Origin: an uncultured Methanobrevibacter sp.
Lineage (GTDB): Archaea; Methanobacteriota; Methanobacteria; Methanobacteriales; Methanobacteriaceae
Reading direction: 5' to 3'
Assembly: GCF_902770715.1 (NCBI RefSeq)
Contig: NZ_CACXTS010000020.1
Span: 1 to 34,695, forward strand
DNA: 34,695 nucleotides
Positions 33,734 to 34,695 of this stretch are shown here, in pieces. The translations under genes and the position numbers were made by a program. How positions within the stretch are numbered: position 1 is the stretch's first letter; the number at the start of each line of letters is the position of its first letter. The notes under the pieces were generated by a model, which saw only the letters and a program-made list of their open reading frames with translations, had not been told where the DNA came from and did no database searches.

Positions 33734-34695
33734 AAATAGCAATTATTTCAGTTTCGGATAAAGGAAAAAACCTGGCTTCAACTCTAAAGGAAAAATTGGA
33801 TGATGACTCTACCATCATAAGGACAGATTTATATCATAAAAATGTCAAAAAATATTTTCCGATTTTATTTTATGAATATGATGCAATAATTGCAATAATG
33901 GCATCAGGAATATTAATCAGGTCAATTGCAAATCTGATAGAATCCAAAGTCACAGATCCAGCTATTTTAAACGTTGATGATAATGGTAAATTTGTTATTT
34001 CAACATTGTCAGGTCATTTGGGAGGTGCAAACAAGCTAACCCATAAAATTGCCGATTTGATAAATGCTACTCCTGTAATAACCACTTCAACCGATGTAAA
34101 TCAAAGATTGGGAATTGATGTTTTGGCTCAAGATCTTTATTTATCCATAGATAATCCCAAAGAAATTTTATTCTTTAACAAGGCTATTTTAGATGAAAAG
34201 AAACTTAATTTTACAATCAATCCTGATGCGAATTTTGAATATTTATTCGATTATCTAAATAAAGTTAAACTTGAAATGGATGTTTCATTTGGCTATTCAA
34301 AAGATGTGGATAGTGATGAAATTCATGTTGCATTGGAAGGGCATGAAATTATTCTAAAGGAAAGAAAAATAGTTGTTGGAATCGGATGCAGGCGTGGAAA
34401 GGAATTTGAAAAAATTCAGGAAGGACTTTTCAAATCCATTGATGAGCTGAATATTCACAAATCAAGAATCAATATGCTGGCATCTGCCGAAATTAAAAAG
34501 GATGAAACTGGTATTTTGCAGCTTTCAAAAGAGTTGGATATACCTGTTAATTTCGTTGAAATAGATAAGCTTAAATTATTTGAATCAAGGGATGTTCAAA
34601 AATCTGATTTTGTATATTCAAAATTCGGAATTTATGGTGTTTGTGAACCTTCAGCATTGATTACTGCTGGCTTTGATTCAAAATTGATTTATAAA
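33730..34695 (+). CDS. cbiG: Cobalt-precorrin-5A hydrolase, cut by the window edge
   Basis: The frame opens at ATG 33730, sharing four bases with the cbiB stop, and runs 322 codons to the right edge without a stop. CbiG removes the C20 acetaldehyde in anaerobic corrin ring contraction. The N-terminal domain has IIAIMASGILIRSIA and STLSGHLGGANKLTHKIA. The C-terminal domain begins VVGIGCRRGKEF and includes MLASAEIKKDE. The sequence reaches VYSKFGIYGVCEPSAL, near the end of the typical family length of about 330-350 residues, so only the last few residues are missing. Confidence 0.9.
   Translation, partial: MKIAIISVSDKGKNLASTLKEKLDDDSTIIRTDLYHKNVKKYFPILFYEYDAIIAIMASGILIRSIANLIESKVTDPAILNVDDNGKFVISTLSGHLGGANKLTHKIADLINATPVITTSTDVNQRLGIDVLAQDLYLSIDNPKEILFFNKAILDEKKLNFTINPDANFEYLFDYLNKVKLEMDVSFGYSKDVDSDEIHVALEGHEIILKERKIVVGIGCRRGKEFEKIQEGLFKSIDELNIHKSRINMLASAEIKKDETGILQLSKELDIPVNFVEIDKLKLFESRDVQKSDFVYSKFGIYGVCEPSALITAGFDSKLIYK

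Noticed and set aside
1..34695. tRNA genes, insertion sequences, prophage or integrase
   Set aside because: I looked for TTCGA-type arms, terminal inverted repeats and transposase or integrase motifs in all gaps and found none.

Overview
The window is AT-rich archaeal DNA that most resembles a gut or rumen Methanobrevibacter (order Methanobacteriales). The assignment rests on the combination of genes rather than on any database match: a Thr/Asn-rich adhesin-like surface protein, an archaeal histone and Alba, thiol:fumarate reductase subunit A, a CTP-type riboflavin kinase, Orc1/Cdc6 with ORB repeats, TRP-box-like sites, and poly-T tracts after genes. I see no tRNA, rRNA, insertion sequence or CRISPR array.

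Layout. Positions 1-4396 hold one large adhesin gene on the minus strand, broken near 361 by a frameshift; its C-terminal repeats run off the left edge. A 1.1 kb gap follows, with three diverged ~98-bp repeats and a candidate structured RNA (about 4795-5148). Then come a radical SAM/HhH protein, a ParA ATPase with a small ParB-like partner, and a striking 7-bp repeat array (8225-8581) upstream of parA. Next are trpB2 with TRP boxes, a DUF1786/PHP pair, albA, leuA, and a PadR / ABC exporter / beta-propeller operon. A TIM-barrel protein, a P-type-ATPase-like HAD protein and gatA follow, then a candidate small RNA. After these are a CobB/CobQ-like protein with reversed domain order and a small companion gene, ribB with an FMN riboswitch, and ribK. 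The right part has tfrA, a deaminase, a histone, hisG-flavodoxin-pyrB, and orc1/cdc6 beside a recognisable replication origin (31545-32147). The window ends with a DUF2299-like gene, cbiB and the start of cbiG.

How it fits together. Much of the window concerns chromosome biology: origin and initiator, ParA with a partner carrying the bacterial ParB N-terminal motif, a heptad array that could be the centromere, and two chromatin proteins. Two further ORB-like sites lie far from the origin, one immediately beyond the 3' end of the ParB-like gene. The metabolic genes cover Trp, Leu, His, pyrimidine, riboflavin and cobamide synthesis, salvage of 5'-deoxyadenosine/SAH-type nucleosides, and tRNA-dependent amidation.

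A second theme is termination: at five of six convergent gene junctions a perfect hairpin sits at the facing stop codons. All coordinates and repeat phases were counted by hand from the sequence.
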